A DNA stretch of 64,000 nucleotides from Begonia masoniana (GCA_022432975.1 CM039506.1:19719614-19783613); one strand, 5' to 3'. Shown: positions 21,201 through 34,929, counted from the stretch's first letter. A program made the numbers and translations. Notes: generated from the sequence alone by a model not told the origin.

Positions 21201-24200
21201 TATGCTTCATCAAACGCATTACTAAGTCTTAATTACTCGTCCATGAAGGTTGTTGGGTCCTCAATACACGTCGTTCTCATCACTTCAAGTTAAAACGTCG
21301 AATGTGAAATGGATAACATTAGGTTCTAACCACAAGTCATGTAGCACTCAACCTTATTTGCTTGTTACGTTCAACTCTTTTGGAACAAATCGATTGAAGT
21401 GAAGTTTCTTATGCTTCATCAAACGCATTACTAAGTCTTAATTACTCGTCCATGAAGGTTGTTGGGTCCTCAATACACGTCGTTCTCATCACTTCAAGTT
21501 AAAACGTCGAATGTGAAATGGATAACATAGGTTCTAACCACAAGTCATGTAACACTCAACCTAATTTGCTTTATACGTTCAACTCTTTTGGAAAAAATCG
21601 ATTGAAGTGAAGTTTCTTATGCTTTATCAAACGCATTACTAAGTCTTAATTACTCATCCATGAAGGTTGTTACGTCCTCAATACACGTCGTTCTCATCAC
21701 TTCAAGTTAAACCTTGAATGTGAAATGGATAACTTATGTTCTAACCACATGTCATGTAACACTCAACCTAATCTGCTTGATACGTTCAACTCTTTTGGAA
21801 TAAATCGATTGAAGTGAAGTTTCTTATGCTTCATCAAACGCATTACTAAGTCTTAATTAGTCGTCCATGAAGGTTGTTGGGTCATCAATACACGTTGTTC
21901 TCATCACTTCAAGTTAAAACCTCGAATGTGAAATGGATAACTTAGGTTCTAACCAGAAGTCATGTAGCACTCAACCTTATTTGCTTGATACGTTCAACTC
22001 TTTTGGAACAAATCGATTGAAGTGAAGTTTCTTATGCTATATCAAACGCATTACTAAGTCTTAATTACTTGTCCATGAAGGTTGTTGGGTCCTCAATACA
22101 CGTCGTTCTCATCACTTCAAGTTAAAACCTGAATGTGAAATGGATAACTTAGGTTCTAACCACAAGTCATGTAGCACTCAACCTTATTTAGCTTGATACG
22201 TTCAACTCTTTTGGAACAAATCGATTGAAGTGAAGTTTCTTATGCTTCATCAAACGCATTACTAAGTCTTAATTACTCGTCCATGAAGGTTGTTGGGACC
22301 TCAATACAAGTCGTTCTCATCACTTCAAGTTAAAACATTGAATGTGAAATGGATAAACTTAGGTTCTAACCACAAGTCATGTAACACTCAACCTAATTTG
22401 CTTGATACGTTCAACTCTTTTGGAACAAATCGATTGAAGTGAAGTTTCTTATGCATTGATCAACGCATTACTAAGTCTTAATTACTCAGTCCATGATGGT
22501 TGTTGGGTCCTCAATACACGTCGTTCTCATCACTTCAAGTTAAACCTTGAATGTGAAATGGATAAACTTAGGTTCTAACCACAAGTCATGTAGCACTCAA
22601 CCTCATTTGCTTGATACGTTCAACTATTTGGAACAAATCGATTGAAGTGAAGTTCATTATGCTTCATCAAACGCATTACTTAAGTTTTAATTACTCGTCC
22701 ATGAAGGTTGTTGGGTCCTCAATACACGTCGTTTTCATCACTTCAAGTTAAAACCTTGAATGTGAAATGGATAACTTATGTTCTAACCACAATGTCAGTA
22801 GCACTCAAACCTATTTGCTTGATACGTCAACTCTTTTGGAACAAACGCTTGAAGTGAAGTTTCTTATGCTTCATCAAACGCATTACCTAAGTCTTAATTA
22901 CTCGTCCCATGAAGGTTGTTGCGTCCTCAATACACGTCGTTCTCATCACTTCAAGTTAAAACCTTGAATGTGAAATGGATAACTTATGTTCTAACACAAT
23001 GTCATGTAAACTCAACCTAATTTGCTTGATACCTTCAACTCTTTTGGAACAAATCGATTTAAGTGACGTTCTTATGCCTCGTCAAACGCATTACTAAGTT
23101 TTAATTACTCGTCCATGAAGGTTGTTGCGTCCTCAATACACGTCGTTCTCATCACTTCAAGTTAAAACCTTGAATGTGAAATGGATAACTTAGGTTCTAA
23201 CCACAATGTCATGTAACACTCAACCTAATTTGCTTGATACGTTCAACTCTTTTGGAACAAATCGATTGAAGTGAAGTTTCTTATGCTTCCTCAAACGCAT
23301 TACTAAGTCTTAATTACTCGTCCATGAAGATTGTTGGGTCCTCAATACACGACGTTCTCATCACTTCAAGTTAAAACCTCGAAATGTGAAATGGATAACC
23401 TTAGGTTCTAACCACAAGTCATGTAACACCTCAACCTAATTTGCTTGATACGTTCAACTCTTTTGGAAAAAATCGATTGAAGTGAAGTTTCTTATGCTTA
23501 CTCAAACACATTATTAAGTCTTAATTACTCGTCCATGAAGGTTTTTGGGTCCTCAATACACGTCGTTCTCATCACTTCAAGTTAAAACCTTAAATGTGAA
23601 ATGGATAACTTTGGTTATAACCACAAGTCATGTAACACTCAACCTAATTTGCTTGATACGTTCAACTCTTTTGGAACAAATCGATTGAAGTGAAGTTTCT
23701 TATGCTTCATCAAACGCATTACTAAGTCTTAATTAGTCGTCCATGAAGGTTGTTGGGTCATCAATACACGTTGTTCACATCACTTCAAGTTAAAACCTCG
23801 AATGTGAAATGGATAACTTAGGTTCTAACCACAAGTCATGTAACACTCAACCTTTTGCTTGATACGTTTAACTCTTTTGGAACAAATCGATTGAAGTGAG
23901 GTTTCTTATGCTATATCAAACGTATTACTAAGTCTTAATTAATCGTCCATGAAGTGGTTGGGTCCTTGATACACGTCGTTCTAATCACTTCAAGTTAAAA
24001 CCTTGAATGTGAATTGGATAACTTAGGTTCTAACCACATGTCATGTTGCACTGAACCTCATTAGCTTGATACGTTTAACTCTTTTGGAACAAATCGATTG
24101 AAGTGACGTTTCTTATGCTTCGACAAACGCATTATTAAGTCTTAATTACTCGTCTATGATGGTTGTTGGGACCTCAATACAAGTCGTTCTCATCACTGCA

Positions 24201-27200
24201 AGTTAAAACCTTCGAATGTGAAATGGATAAACTTAGGTTCTAACCACAGTCATGTAGCACTCAACCTCATTTGCTTGATACGTTCAACTATTTTGGAACA
24301 AATCGATTGAAGTGAAGTTTATTATGCGTCATCAAACGCATTACTAAGTTTCAATTACTCATCCATGAAGGTTGTTGCGTCCTCAATACACGTCGTTCTC
24401 ATCACTTCAAGTAAAACCTTGAATGTGAAATGGATAACTTAGTTCTAACCACATGTCATGTAACACTCAACCTAATTGCTTGATACGTTCAACTCTTTTG
24501 GAACAAATCGATTGAAGTGAAGTTTCTTATGCTTCATCAAACGCATTACAAGTCTTAATTACTCAGTCCATGAAGGTTGTTGCGTCCTCAATACACGTCG
24601 TTCTCATCACTTCAAGTTAAACCTTGAATGTGAAATGGAGATAACTTAGGTTCTAACCACATGTCATGTAACACTCAACTAATTTGCTTGATACGTTCAC
24701 CTCTTTTGGAACAAATCGATTGAAGTGAAGTTTATTATGCTTCATCAAACGCATTACTAAGTCTTAATTACTCGTCCATGAAGGTTGTTGGGTCCTCAAT
24801 ACACGTCGTTCTCATCACTTCAAGTTAAACCTTCGATGTGAAATGGGATAACTTAGGTTCTAACCACAATGTCATGTAACACTCAACCTAATTTGCTTGA
24901 TACGTTTCAACTCTTTTGGAACAAATCGATTGAAGTGAAGTTTATTATGCTTCATCAAACGCATTACTAAGTCTTAATTACTCGTCCATGAAGAGTTGTT
25001 GGGTCCTGAATACACGTCGTTCTAATCACTTCAAGTTAAAACCTATAATGTGAAATGGCTAACTTAGGTTTTAACCACAAGTCATATAACACTCAACTTC
25101 ATTTGCTTGATACGTTCAACTCTTTTGGAACAATCGAGTGATGTGAAGATTCTTAAGCTTCATCAACGCATTACTAAGTCTTAATTACTCGTCCATGAAG
25201 GTTGTTGGGTCCTCAATACACGTTGTTCTTATCACTTCAAGTTAAAACCATGAATGTGAAATAGATAACTTAGGTTCTAACCACAAGTCATGTAGCACTC
25301 AACCTCATTTTCATGATACGTTCAACTCTTTTGGAATAAATCGATTTAAGTGACGTTTCTTATGCTTCGTCAAACGCATTACTAAGTCTTAATTACTCGT
25401 CCATGAAGGTTGTTGGGTCCTCAATACACGTCGTTCTCATCACTTCAAGTTAAACCTTGAATGTGAAATGGATAACTTAGGTTCTAACCACAAGTCATGT
25501 AACACTCAACCTAATTTGCTTGATACGTTCAACTCTTTTGGAACAAATCGATTGAAGTGAAGTTTCTTATGCTTCATCAAACGCATTACTAAGTCTTAAT
25601 TACTCATCCATGAAGGTTGTTGGGTCCTCAATACACGTCGTTCTCATCACTTCAAGTTAAAACGTGAATGTGAAATGGATAACATAGGTTCTAACCACAA
25701 GTCATGTAACACTCAATCTAATTGCTTGATACGTTCAACTCTTTTGGAACAAATCGATTGAAGTGAAGTTTCTTATGCTTCATCAAACGCATTACTAAGT
25801 CTTAATTACTCATCCATGAAGGTTGTTTGGTCCTCAATACACGTCGTTCTCATCACTTCAAGTTAAAACCATGAATGTGAATTGGATAACTTAGGTTCTA
25901 ACCACAAGTCATGTAACACTCAACCTAATTAGCTTGATACGTTCAACTCTTTGGAACAAATCGATTGAAGTGAAGTTTCATATGCTTAATCAAACGCATT
26001 ACTAAGTCTTAATTACTCTCCATTAAGGTTGTTTGTCCCTCAATACACGTCGTTCTCATCACTTCAAGTTAAAACCTTGAATGTGAAATGGGTACTTAGG
26101 TTCTAACCACATGTCATGTACACTCAACCTAATTTGCTTGATACGTTCAAACTCTTTTGGAACAAATCGATTGAAGTGAAGTTTATTATGCGTTATCAAC
26201 GCATTACTAAGTCTTAATTATTCTTCCAGGAAGGTGGTTGTGTCCTCAATATACGTCGTTCTCTCCTTCAAGCTTAAAACCTCGAATGTGAAATTGATAA
26301 CTTAGGTTCTAACCACAATCCTTGTAAACCTCAACCTAATTTGCTTGATACTTCAATCTCTTTTGGAATAAAATCGATTGAAGTGATGTTCTTATTGCTT
26401 CATCTAACTCATTAATAAGTCATAATTACTCGTCCTTGAAGGGTTGTTGGGCCCTCATACACGTCGTTCTCATCACTTCAAGTTAAAACCTCTAATGTTA
26501 AATGGATAACTTAGGTTCTAACCACATGTCATGTAACACTCAACCTAATTTGCTTGATACGTTCAACTCTTTTGGAACAAATCGATTGAAGTGACGTTTC
26601 TTATGCTTCATCAACGCATTATAAGTCTTAATTACTCGTCCATGAAGGTTGTTGGGTCCTCAATACACGTCGTTCTCATCACTTCAAGTTAAAACCTTAA
26701 TGTGAAATGGATACACTTAGGTTCTAACCACAAGTCATGTAACACTCAACCTCATTTGCTTGATACGTTCAACTCTTTTGGAACAAATCGATTGAAGTGA
26801 AGTTTATTATGCTTCATCAAACGCATTACTAAGTCTTAATTACTCAGTCCATGAAGGTTGTTGGGTCCTCAATACACGTCGTTCTCATCACTTCAAGTTA
26901 AAACCTTGAATGTGAAATGATAACTTAGGTTCTAACCACAAGTCATGTAACACTCAACCTAATTTGCTTGATACTTCAACTCTTTTGGAACAAATCGATT
27001 GAGTGAAGTTTCTTATGCCTTCATCAAACGCATTACTAAGTCTTAATTACTCGTCCATGAAGGTCGTTGGGTCCTCAATACACGTCGTTCCATCACTTCA
27101 AGTTAAAACCTTGAATGTGAATGGGTAACTTAGGTTCTAACCACATGTCATGTAACACTCAACCTAATTTGCTTGATACGTTCAACTCTTTTGGAACAAA

Positions 27201-27669
27201 TCGATTGAAGTGAAGTTTATTATGCTTCATCAAACGCATTACTAAGTCTTAATTACTCGTCCATGAAGATTGTTGGGTCCTCAATACACGACGTTCTCAT
27301 CACTTCGAGTTAAAACGTCGAATGTGAAATGGATAACATAGGTTCTAACCACAAGTCATGTAACACTCAACCTAATTTGCTTGATACGTTCAACTCTTTT
27401 TGGAAAAAATCGATTGAAGTGAAGTTTCATATGCTTAATCAAACGCATTATTAAGTCTTAATTACTCGTCCATGAAGGTTGTTGGGTCCTCAATACACGT
27501 CGTTCTCATCACTTCAAGTTAAAACCTTAAATGTGAAATGGATAACTTAGGTTATAACCACAAGTCATGTAACACTCAACCTAATTTGCTTGATACGTTC
27601 AACTCTTTTGGAACAAATCGATTGAAGTGAAGTTTCTTATGCTTCATCAAACGCATTACTAAGTCTTAA

Positions 27670-27840
27670 TTAGTCGTCCATGAAGGTTGTTGGGTCATCA
27701 ATACACGTTGTTCACATCACTTCAAGTTAAAACCTCGAATGTGAAATCGATAACTTAGTCGTCCATGAAGGTTGTTGGGTCATCAATACACGTTGTTCAC
27801 ATCACTTCAAGTTAAAACCTCGAATGTGAAATCGATAACT
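27670..27840. repeat. 85-bp internal duplication within a satellite monomer
   Basis: TTAGTCGTCCATGAAGG... through AATGTGAAATCGATAAC occurs at 27670 and again at 27755, period 85. The same duplicated structure occurs at 28375 and 28460. Confidence 0.85.
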
Positions 27841-28374
27841 TAGGTTCTAACCACAAGTCATGTAGCACTCAACCTTATTTGCTTGATACGTTTAACTCTT
27901 TTGGAACAAATCGATTGAAGTGAAGTTTCTTATGCTATATCAAACGCATTACTAAGTCTTAATTACTCGTCTATGAAGGTTGTTGGGTCCTCAATACACG
28001 TCGTTATCATCACTTCAAGTTAAAACGTCGAATGTGAAATGGATAACATAGGTTCTAACCACAAGTCATGTAACACTCAACCTAATTTGCTTGATACGTT
28101 CAACTCTTTTGGAAAAAATCGATTGAAGTGAAGTTTCTTATGCTTCATCAAACGCATTATTAAGTCTTAATTACTCGTCCATGAAGGTTGTTGGGTCCTC
28201 AATACACGTCGTTCTCATCACTTCAGTTAAAACCTTAAATGTGAATTGGATACTTAGGTTATAACCACAAGTCTGTACACTCAACCGAATTTGCTTGATA
28301 CGTTCAACTCTTTTTGGAAAAAATCGTTGAAGTGAAGTTTCTTATGCTTCATCAAACGCATTACTAAGTCTTAA

Positions 28375-28545
28375 TTAGTCGTCCATGAAGGTTGTTGGGT
28401 CATCAATACACGTTGTTCACATCACTTCAAGTTAAAACCTCGAATGTGAAATAGATAACTTAGTCGTCCATGAAGGTTGTTGGGTCCTCAATACACGTCG
28501 TTCTCATCACTCAAGTTAAAACCTAGAATGTGAAATCGATAACTT
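28375..28545. repeat. second copy of the 85-bp internal duplication
   Basis: Same junction (GATAACTTAGTCGTCC) and period as at 27670, about 705 bp downstream, slightly diverged. That spacing equals three monomers plus the duplication. Confidence 0.85.
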
Positions 28546-30265
28546 AGGTTCTAACCACAAGTCATGTAGCACTCAACCTTATTTGCTTGATACGTTTAAC
28601 TCTTTTGGAACAAATCGATTGAAGTGAAGTTTCTTATGCTATATCAAACGCATTACTAAGTCTTAATTACTCGTCTAAGAAGGTTGTTGGGTCCTCAATA
28701 CACGTCGTTTTCATCACTTCAAGTTAAAACGTCGAATGTGAAATGGATAACATAGGTTCTAACCACAAGTCATGTAACACTCAACCTAATCTGCTTGATA
28801 CGTTCAACTCTTTTGGAACAAATCGATTAAAGTGAAGTTTCTTATGCTTCATCAAACGCATTACTAAGTCTTAATTACTCATCCATGAAGGTTGTTGGGT
28901 CCTCAATACACGTCGTTCTCATCACTTCAAGTTAAAACGTTGAATGTGAAATGGATAACATAGGTTCTAACCACAAGTCATGTAACACTCAATCTAATTT
29001 GCTTGATACGTTCAACTCTTTTGGAAAAAATCGATTGAAGTGAAGTTTCTTATGCTTTATGAAACGCATTACTAAGTCTGAATTACTCATCAATGAAGGT
29101 TGTTTTGTCCTCAATACACGTCGTTCTCATCACTTCAAGTTAAAACCATGAATGTGAATTGGATAACTTAGGTTCTAACCACAAGTCATGTAGCACTGAA
29201 CCTCATTAGCTTGATACGTTAAACTCTTTTGGAACAAATCGATATAAGTGAAGTTTCATATGCTTAATCAAACGCGTTACTAAGTCTTAATTACTCGTCC
29301 ATTAAGGTTGTTGGGTCCTCAATACACGTCGTTCTCATCACTTCAAGTTAAAACCTTGAATGTGAAATGGGTAACTTAGGTTCTAACCACATGTCATGTA
29401 ACACTCAACCTAATTTGCTTGATACGTTCAACTCTTTTGGAACAAATCTATTGAAGTGAAGTTTATTATGCTTTATCAAACGCATTACTAAGTCTTAATT
29501 ACTTATTCATGAAGGTGGTTGTGTCCTCAATATACGTCGTTCTCATCACTTCAAGTTAAAACCTCGAATGTGAAATTGATAACTTAGGTTCTAACCACAA
29601 TCCTTGTAAACCTCAACCTAATTTGCTTGATACGTTCATCTCTTTTGGAATAAATCGATTGAAGTGATGTTTCTTATGCTTCATCTAACTCATTAATAAG
29701 TCATAATTACTCGTCCTTGAAGGTTGTTGGGCCCTCAATACACGTCGTTCTCATCACTTCAAGTTAAAACCTATAATGTTAAATGGATAACTTAGGTTCT
29801 AACAAAAAGTCATATAACACTCAACCTCATTTGCTTGATACGTTCAACTCTTTTGGAACAAATCGATTGATGTGAAGATTCTTAAGCTTCATCAAATGCT
29901 TTACTAAGTCTTAATTACGCGTCCATGGAGTTTGTTGGGTACTCAATACATGTCGTTCTTATCACTTCAAGTTAAAACCTTGAATGTGAAATGGATAACT
30001 TAGGTTCTAACCAGAAGTCATGTAGCACTTAACCTCATTTGCTTGATACGTTCAACTCTTTTGGAACAAATCGATTTAATTGACGTTTCTTATGCTTCGT
30101 CAAACGCATTAATAAGTCTTAATTACTCCTCCATGATGGTTGTTGGGTCCTCAATACACGTCGTTCTCATCACTTCAAGTTAAAACCTTGAATGTGAAAT
30201 AGATAACTTAGGTTCTAAGCACAAGTCATGTAGCACTCAACCTTATTTGCTTGATACGTTCAACT

Positions 30266-30270
30266 ATTTT
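30266..30270. repeat. target-site duplication ATTTT (left) of Cassandra
   Basis: ATTTT recurs at 31098-31102. Removing the element and one copy restores the satellite word CAACTATTTTGGAAC. Confidence 0.95.
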
Positions 30271-30648
30271 TGTAACGACCCCATATCCCAGCAAGATATT
30301 GTCCGCTCTGGGGATTGGGCCGTAGCCCAATATCCTCCCCTCACGGCTTTGTTTGGCGAGAGTACTTCCCGGAAGGTCACCCAACCTGGAATTACTCTCG
30401 CCGGAGTACGCTTAACTTCGGAGTTCTTATGGGATCCGTTGCCAATCGTGCTCCAAAACGCGTCTTGCTATGTTGGGAGGGTCTCTTTACATATGTTTCA
30501 TTTCCACATACTTCCCCAAGCGCTGTGGGATTGTGACGACCCCCTCTTTACGACCTGTCACCTTCCGGCTCGCCCGCGCGGACGTACCGCCATCCGGGTT
30601 CCGGTTCGTGCAGCCATCGTACCAGACTTACAGATTCGGGTCATCACA
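30271..30648 (-). repeat. Cassandra 3' LTR
   Basis: 378 bp; TGTGATGACCC to GGGTCGTTACA on the element strand. Differs from the other LTR at CCCAGC versus CCAAGC and at AGTACTT versus AGCACTT. Confidence 0.95.
30361..30460 (-). other. 5S rRNA-derived domain in Cassandra 3' LTR
   Basis: Minus-strand similarity to plant 5S rRNA from about GGATCCCAT through AGTTAAGCG (box A side) to GGTTGGGTGACC (box C side). It is the pol III promoter-like part of the LTR, not a functional 5S gene; the 5' third of 5S is poorly conserved here. Confidence 0.9.
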
Positions 30649-30719
30649 ATCACCCCCCCTCGAGGGCCCAACGTCCTCGTTGGCCACAATTCCGGTTGGG
30701 TACAGGCTCTGATACCATT
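30649..30719 (-). other. Cassandra internal region (primer-binding site and polypurine tract)
   Basis: 71 bp only, essentially PBS at the right end, PPT at the left end and a GC-rich spacer. Confidence 0.9.
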
Positions 30720-31097
30720 TGTAACGACCCCATATCCAAGCAAGATATTGTCCGCTCTGGGGATTGGGCCGTAGCCCAATATCCTCCCCTCACGGCTTTG
30801 TTTGGCGAGAGCACTTCCCGGAAGGTCACCCAACCTGGAATTACTCTCGCCGGAGTACGCTTAACTTCGGAGTTCTTATGGGATCCGTTGCCAATCGTGC
30901 TCCAAAACGCGTCTTGCTATGTTGGGAGGGTCTCTTTACATATGTTTCATTTCCACATACTTCCCCAAGCGCTGTGGGATTGTGACGACCCCCTCTTTAC
31001 GACCTGTCACCTTCCGGCTCGCCCGCGCGGACGTACCGCCATCCGGGTTCCGGTTCGTGCAGCCATCGTACCAGACTTACAGATTCGGGTCATCACA
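30720..31097 (-). repeat. Cassandra 5' LTR
   Basis: 378 bp, two differences from 30271-30648; right target copy ATTTT at 31098-31102. Confidence 0.95.
30810..30909 (-). other. 5S rRNA-derived domain in Cassandra 5' LTR
   Basis: Same 5S-like sequence as at 30361-30460, offset by exactly 449 bp. Confidence 0.9.
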
Positions 31098-32439
31098 ATT
31101 TTGGAACAAATCGATTGAAGTGAAGTTTCTTATGCTTCATCAAACGCATTACTAAGTTTTAATTACTCGGCCATGAAGGTTGTTGCGTCCTCAATACACG
31201 ACGTTCTCATCACTTCAAGTTAAAACGTCGAATGTCAAATGGATAACATAGGTTCTAACCACAAGTCATGTAACACTCAACCTAATTTGCTTGATACGTT
31301 CAACTCTTTTGGAACAAATCGATTGAATTGAAGTTTCATATGCTTAATCAAACGCATTATTAAGTCTTAATTACTCGTCCATGAAGGTTGTTAGGTCCTC
31401 AATACACGTCGTTCTCATCACTTCAAGTTAAAACGTTAAATATGAAATGGATAACTTAGGTTATAACCACAAGTCATGTAACACTCAACCTAATTTGTTG
31501 ATACGTTCAACTCTATTAGAACAAATCGATTAAAGTGAAGTTTCTTATGCTTTATCAAATGCATTACTAAGTATTAATTACTCGTCCATGATGGTTGTTG
31601 GGTCCTCAATACACGTCGTTCTCATCACTTCAAGTTAAAACCTTGAACGTGAAATGGATAACTTAGGTTCTAACCACAAGTCATGTAGCACTGAACCTCA
31701 TTAGCTTGATACGTTCAACACTTTTGGAACAAATCGATTGAAGTGAAGTTTCATATGCTTAATCAAACGCATTACTAACTCTTAATTACTCGTCCATTAA
31801 GGTTGTTGGGTCCTCAATACACGTCGTTCTCATCACTTCAAGTTAAAACCTTGAATTTGAAATGGGTAACTTAGGTTCTAACCACATGTCATGTAACACT
31901 CAACCTAATTTGCTTGATACGTTCAACTCTTTTTGAACGAATCGATTGAAGTGAAGTTTCTTATGCTTCATCAAGCACATTACTAAGTCTTAATTACTCG
32001 TCCATGAAGGTTGTTGCGTCCTCAATACACGACGTTCTCAACGCTTCAAGTTAAAACGTCGAATGTGAAATGGATAACATACGTTCTATCCATAAGTCAT
32101 GTAACACTCAACCTAATTTGCTTGATACGTTCAACTCTTTTGGAACAAATCGATTGAAGTGAAGTTTCATTTGCTTAATCAAACGCATTATTAAGTCTTA
32201 ATTACTCGTCCATGAAGGTTGTTGGGTCATCAATACACGTCGTTCTCATCACTTCAAGTTAAAACGTTAAATGTTAAATGGATAACTTAGGTTATAACCA
32301 CAAGTCATGTAACACTCAACCTAATTTTCTTGATACGTTCAACTCTTTTAGAACAAATCGATTGAAGTGAAGTTTCTTATGCTTTATCAAACGCATTACT
32401 AAGTCTTAATTACTCGTCCATGAAGGTTGTTGCGTCCTC

Positions 32440-34140
32440 AATAAACGACGTTCTCATCACTTCAAGTTAAAACGTCGAATGTGAAACGGATAACATAGGT
32501 TCTAACCACAAGTCATGTAACACTCAACCTAATTTGCTTGATACGTTCAACTCTTTTGGAACAAATCGATTAAAGTGAAGTTTCATATGCTTAATCAAAC
32601 GCATTATTAAGTCTTAATTACTCGTCCATGAAGGTTGTTGGGTCCTCAATACACGTCGTTCTCATCACTTCAAGTTAAAACCTTAAATGTGAAATGGATA
32701 ACTTAGGTTATAACCAAAAGTCATGTAACACTCAACCTAATTTTCTTGATACGTTCAACACTTTTGGAACAAATCGATTGAAGTGAAGTTTCTTATGCTT
32801 CATCAAACGCATTACTAAGTCTTAATTACTCGTCCATGAAGGTTGTTACGTCCTCAATACACGTTATTTTCATCACTTCAAGTTAAAACCTTGAATGTGA
32901 AATGGATAACTTATGTTCTAACCATATGTCATGTAACACTCAACTTAATTTGCTTGATACGTTCAACTCTTTTCGAACAAATCGATGGAAGTGAAGTTTC
33001 TTATGCTTCATCAAATGCATTATTAAGTCTTAATTACTCGTCCATGAAGGTTGTTGGGTCCTCAATACACGTTGTTCTCATCACTTCAAGTTAAAACCTT
33101 GAATGTGAAAGGGGTAACTTAGGTTCTAATCACATGTCATGTAACACTCAACCTGATTTGCTTGATACGTTCAACTCTTTCGGAACAAATCGATTGAAGT
33201 GAAGTTTCTTATGCTTCATCAAACGCATTACTAAGTCTTAATTACTCGTCCATGAAGGTTGTTGGGTCCTCAATACACGATGTTCTCATCACTTCAAGTT
33301 AAAACGTCGAATATGAAATGGATAACATAGGTTCTCACCAAAAGTCATGTAACACTCAACCTAATTTGCTTGATACGTTAACCTCTTTTGGTACAAATCG
33401 ATTGAAGTGAAGTTTCATATGTTTAATCAAACGCATTATTAAGTCTTAATTACTCGTCCATGAAGGTTGTTGGGTCCTCAATACACGTCGTTCTCATCAC
33501 TTCAAGTTAAAACCTTAAATGTGAAATGGATAACTTAGGTTATAACCAAAAGTCATGTAACACTCAACCTAATTTTCTTGATACGTTCAACACTTTTGGA
33601 ACAAATCGATTGAAGTGAAGTTTCTTATGCTTCATCAAACGCATTACTAAGTCTTAATTACTCGTCAATGAAGGTTGTTACGTCCTCAATACACGTTGTT
33701 TTGATCACTTCAAGTTAAAACCTTGAATATGAAATGTATAACTTATGTTCTAACCACATGTCATGTAACACTCAACTTAATTTGCTTGATACGTTCAACT
33801 CTTTTGGAACAAATCGATGGAAGTGAAGTTTCTTATGCTTCATCAAATGCATTATTAAGTCTTAATTACTCGTCCATGAAGGTTGTTGGGTCCTCAATAC
33901 ACGTCGTTCTCATCACTTCAAGTTAAAACCTTCAATGTGAAATGGGTAACTTAGGTTCTAATCACATGTCATGTAACACTCAACCTGATTTGCTTGATAC
34001 GTTCAACTCTTTTGGAACAAATCGATTGAAGTGAAGTTTCTTATGCTTCATCAAACGCATTACTAAGTCTTAATTACTCGTCCATGAAGGTTGTTGGGTC
34101 CTCAATACACGATGTTCTCATCACTTCAAGTTAAAACGTC
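32440..34140. repeat. higher-order repeat of four monomers (about 832 bp), two copies
   Basis: GTTACGTCCTCAATACACGT with AACTTATGTTCTAACC recurs near 32847 and 33678, and ACACGATGTTCTCATC with CGAATATGAAATGG near 33276 and 34108, both about 832 bp apart. Confidence 0.75.
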
Positions 34141-34929
34141 GAATATGAAATGGATAACATAGGTTCTAACCACAAGTCATTAAAAACTCTACCTAATTTG
34201 CTTGATACGTTCAACTCTTTTGGAACAAATCGATTGAAGTGAAGTTTCATATGCTTAATCAAACGCATTATTAAGTCTTAATTACCCGTCCATGAAGGTT
34301 GTTGGGTCCTCAATACACGTCGTTCTCATCACTTCAAGTTAAAACCTTAAATGTGAAATGGATAACTTAGGTTATAACTACAAGTCATGTAACACTCAAC
34401 CTAATTTGCTTGATACGTTCAACTCTTTTCGAACAAATCGATTGAAGTGAAGTTTCTTATGCTTTATCAAACGCATTACTAAGTCTTAATTACTCGTCCA
34501 TGAAGGTTGTTGGGTCCTCAATACACGTCGTTCTCATCACTTCAAGTTAAAACCTTGAACGTGAAATGGAACACTTAGGTTCTAACCACAAGTCATGTAG
34601 CACTGAACCTCATTAGCTTGATACGTTCAACACTTTTGGAACAAATCGATTGAAGTGAAGTTTCATATGCTTAATTAAACGCATTACTAACTCTTAATTA
34701 CTCGTCCATTAAGGTTGTTGGGTCCTCAATACACGTCGTTCTCATCACTTCAAGTTAAAACCTTGAATTTGAAATGGGTAACTTAGGTTCTAACCACATG
34801 TCATGTAACACTCAACCTAATTTGCTTGATACGTTCAACTCTTTTGGAACGAATCGATTGAAGTGAAGTTTCTTATGCTTCATCAAACACATTACTAAGT
34901 CGTAATTACTCGTCCATGAAGGTTTTTGC

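Larger units (their letters stand above)
14943..30270. repeat. 208-bp satellite array, block 1 (diverged, about 74 monomers)
   Basis: Head-to-tail monomers; taking the start as TTCTTATGCTTCATC, the consensus counted by hand is 208 bp. Recognisable words in each are CGCATTACTAAGTC, CTCAATACACGTCG, TCACTTCAAGTT, TAGGTTCTAACCAC and GAACAAATCGATTG. Neighbouring monomers differ by several percent, with substitutions, 1-bp indels and local higher-order patterns. The junction with LTR remnant A is at 14943-14960 and includes about 18 bp that resembles a degraded monomer. Short frames of 60-70 codons recur by chance; nothing is coding. Monomer size, homogenisation and neighbours suggest a centromeric satellite, unproven. 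Confidence 0.95.
30271..31097 (-). mobile_element. Cassandra TRIM retrotransposon, complete, inserted in the satellite
   Basis: Two 378-bp LTRs (30271-30648 and 30720-31097) flank 71 bp. Each LTR contains minus-strand sequence clearly derived from 5S rRNA (GGATCCCAT, AACTCCGAAGTTAAGCG, GGCGAGAGTA, TTGGGTGACC), the signature of Cassandra. On the minus strand a TGGTATCAGAGCCTG primer-binding site follows the 5' LTR and a GAGGGGGGGTGAT polypurine tract precedes the 3' LTR. The LTRs differ at two positions by eye, suggesting recent insertion. It encodes nothing; predicted frames on either strand are spurious. Mobilisation needs enzymes from autonomous elements. Confidence 0.97.

Noticed and set aside
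30361..30909. Two 5S rRNA genes
   Set aside because: The 5S-like part is incomplete and diverged, present once per LTR, flanked by PBS, PPT and target duplications; it is Cassandra.
30247..31155. Frames of 73-175 codons over the Cassandra element, both strands
   Set aside because: They lie in the two LTRs and recur with the 449-bp offset; Cassandra is known to be non-coding.
16317..33926. Short frames of 66-83 codons in the satellite (16317, 22767, 32843, 33723)
   Set aside because: They recur with the monomer, have no start context or homology, and are broken in neighbouring copies.
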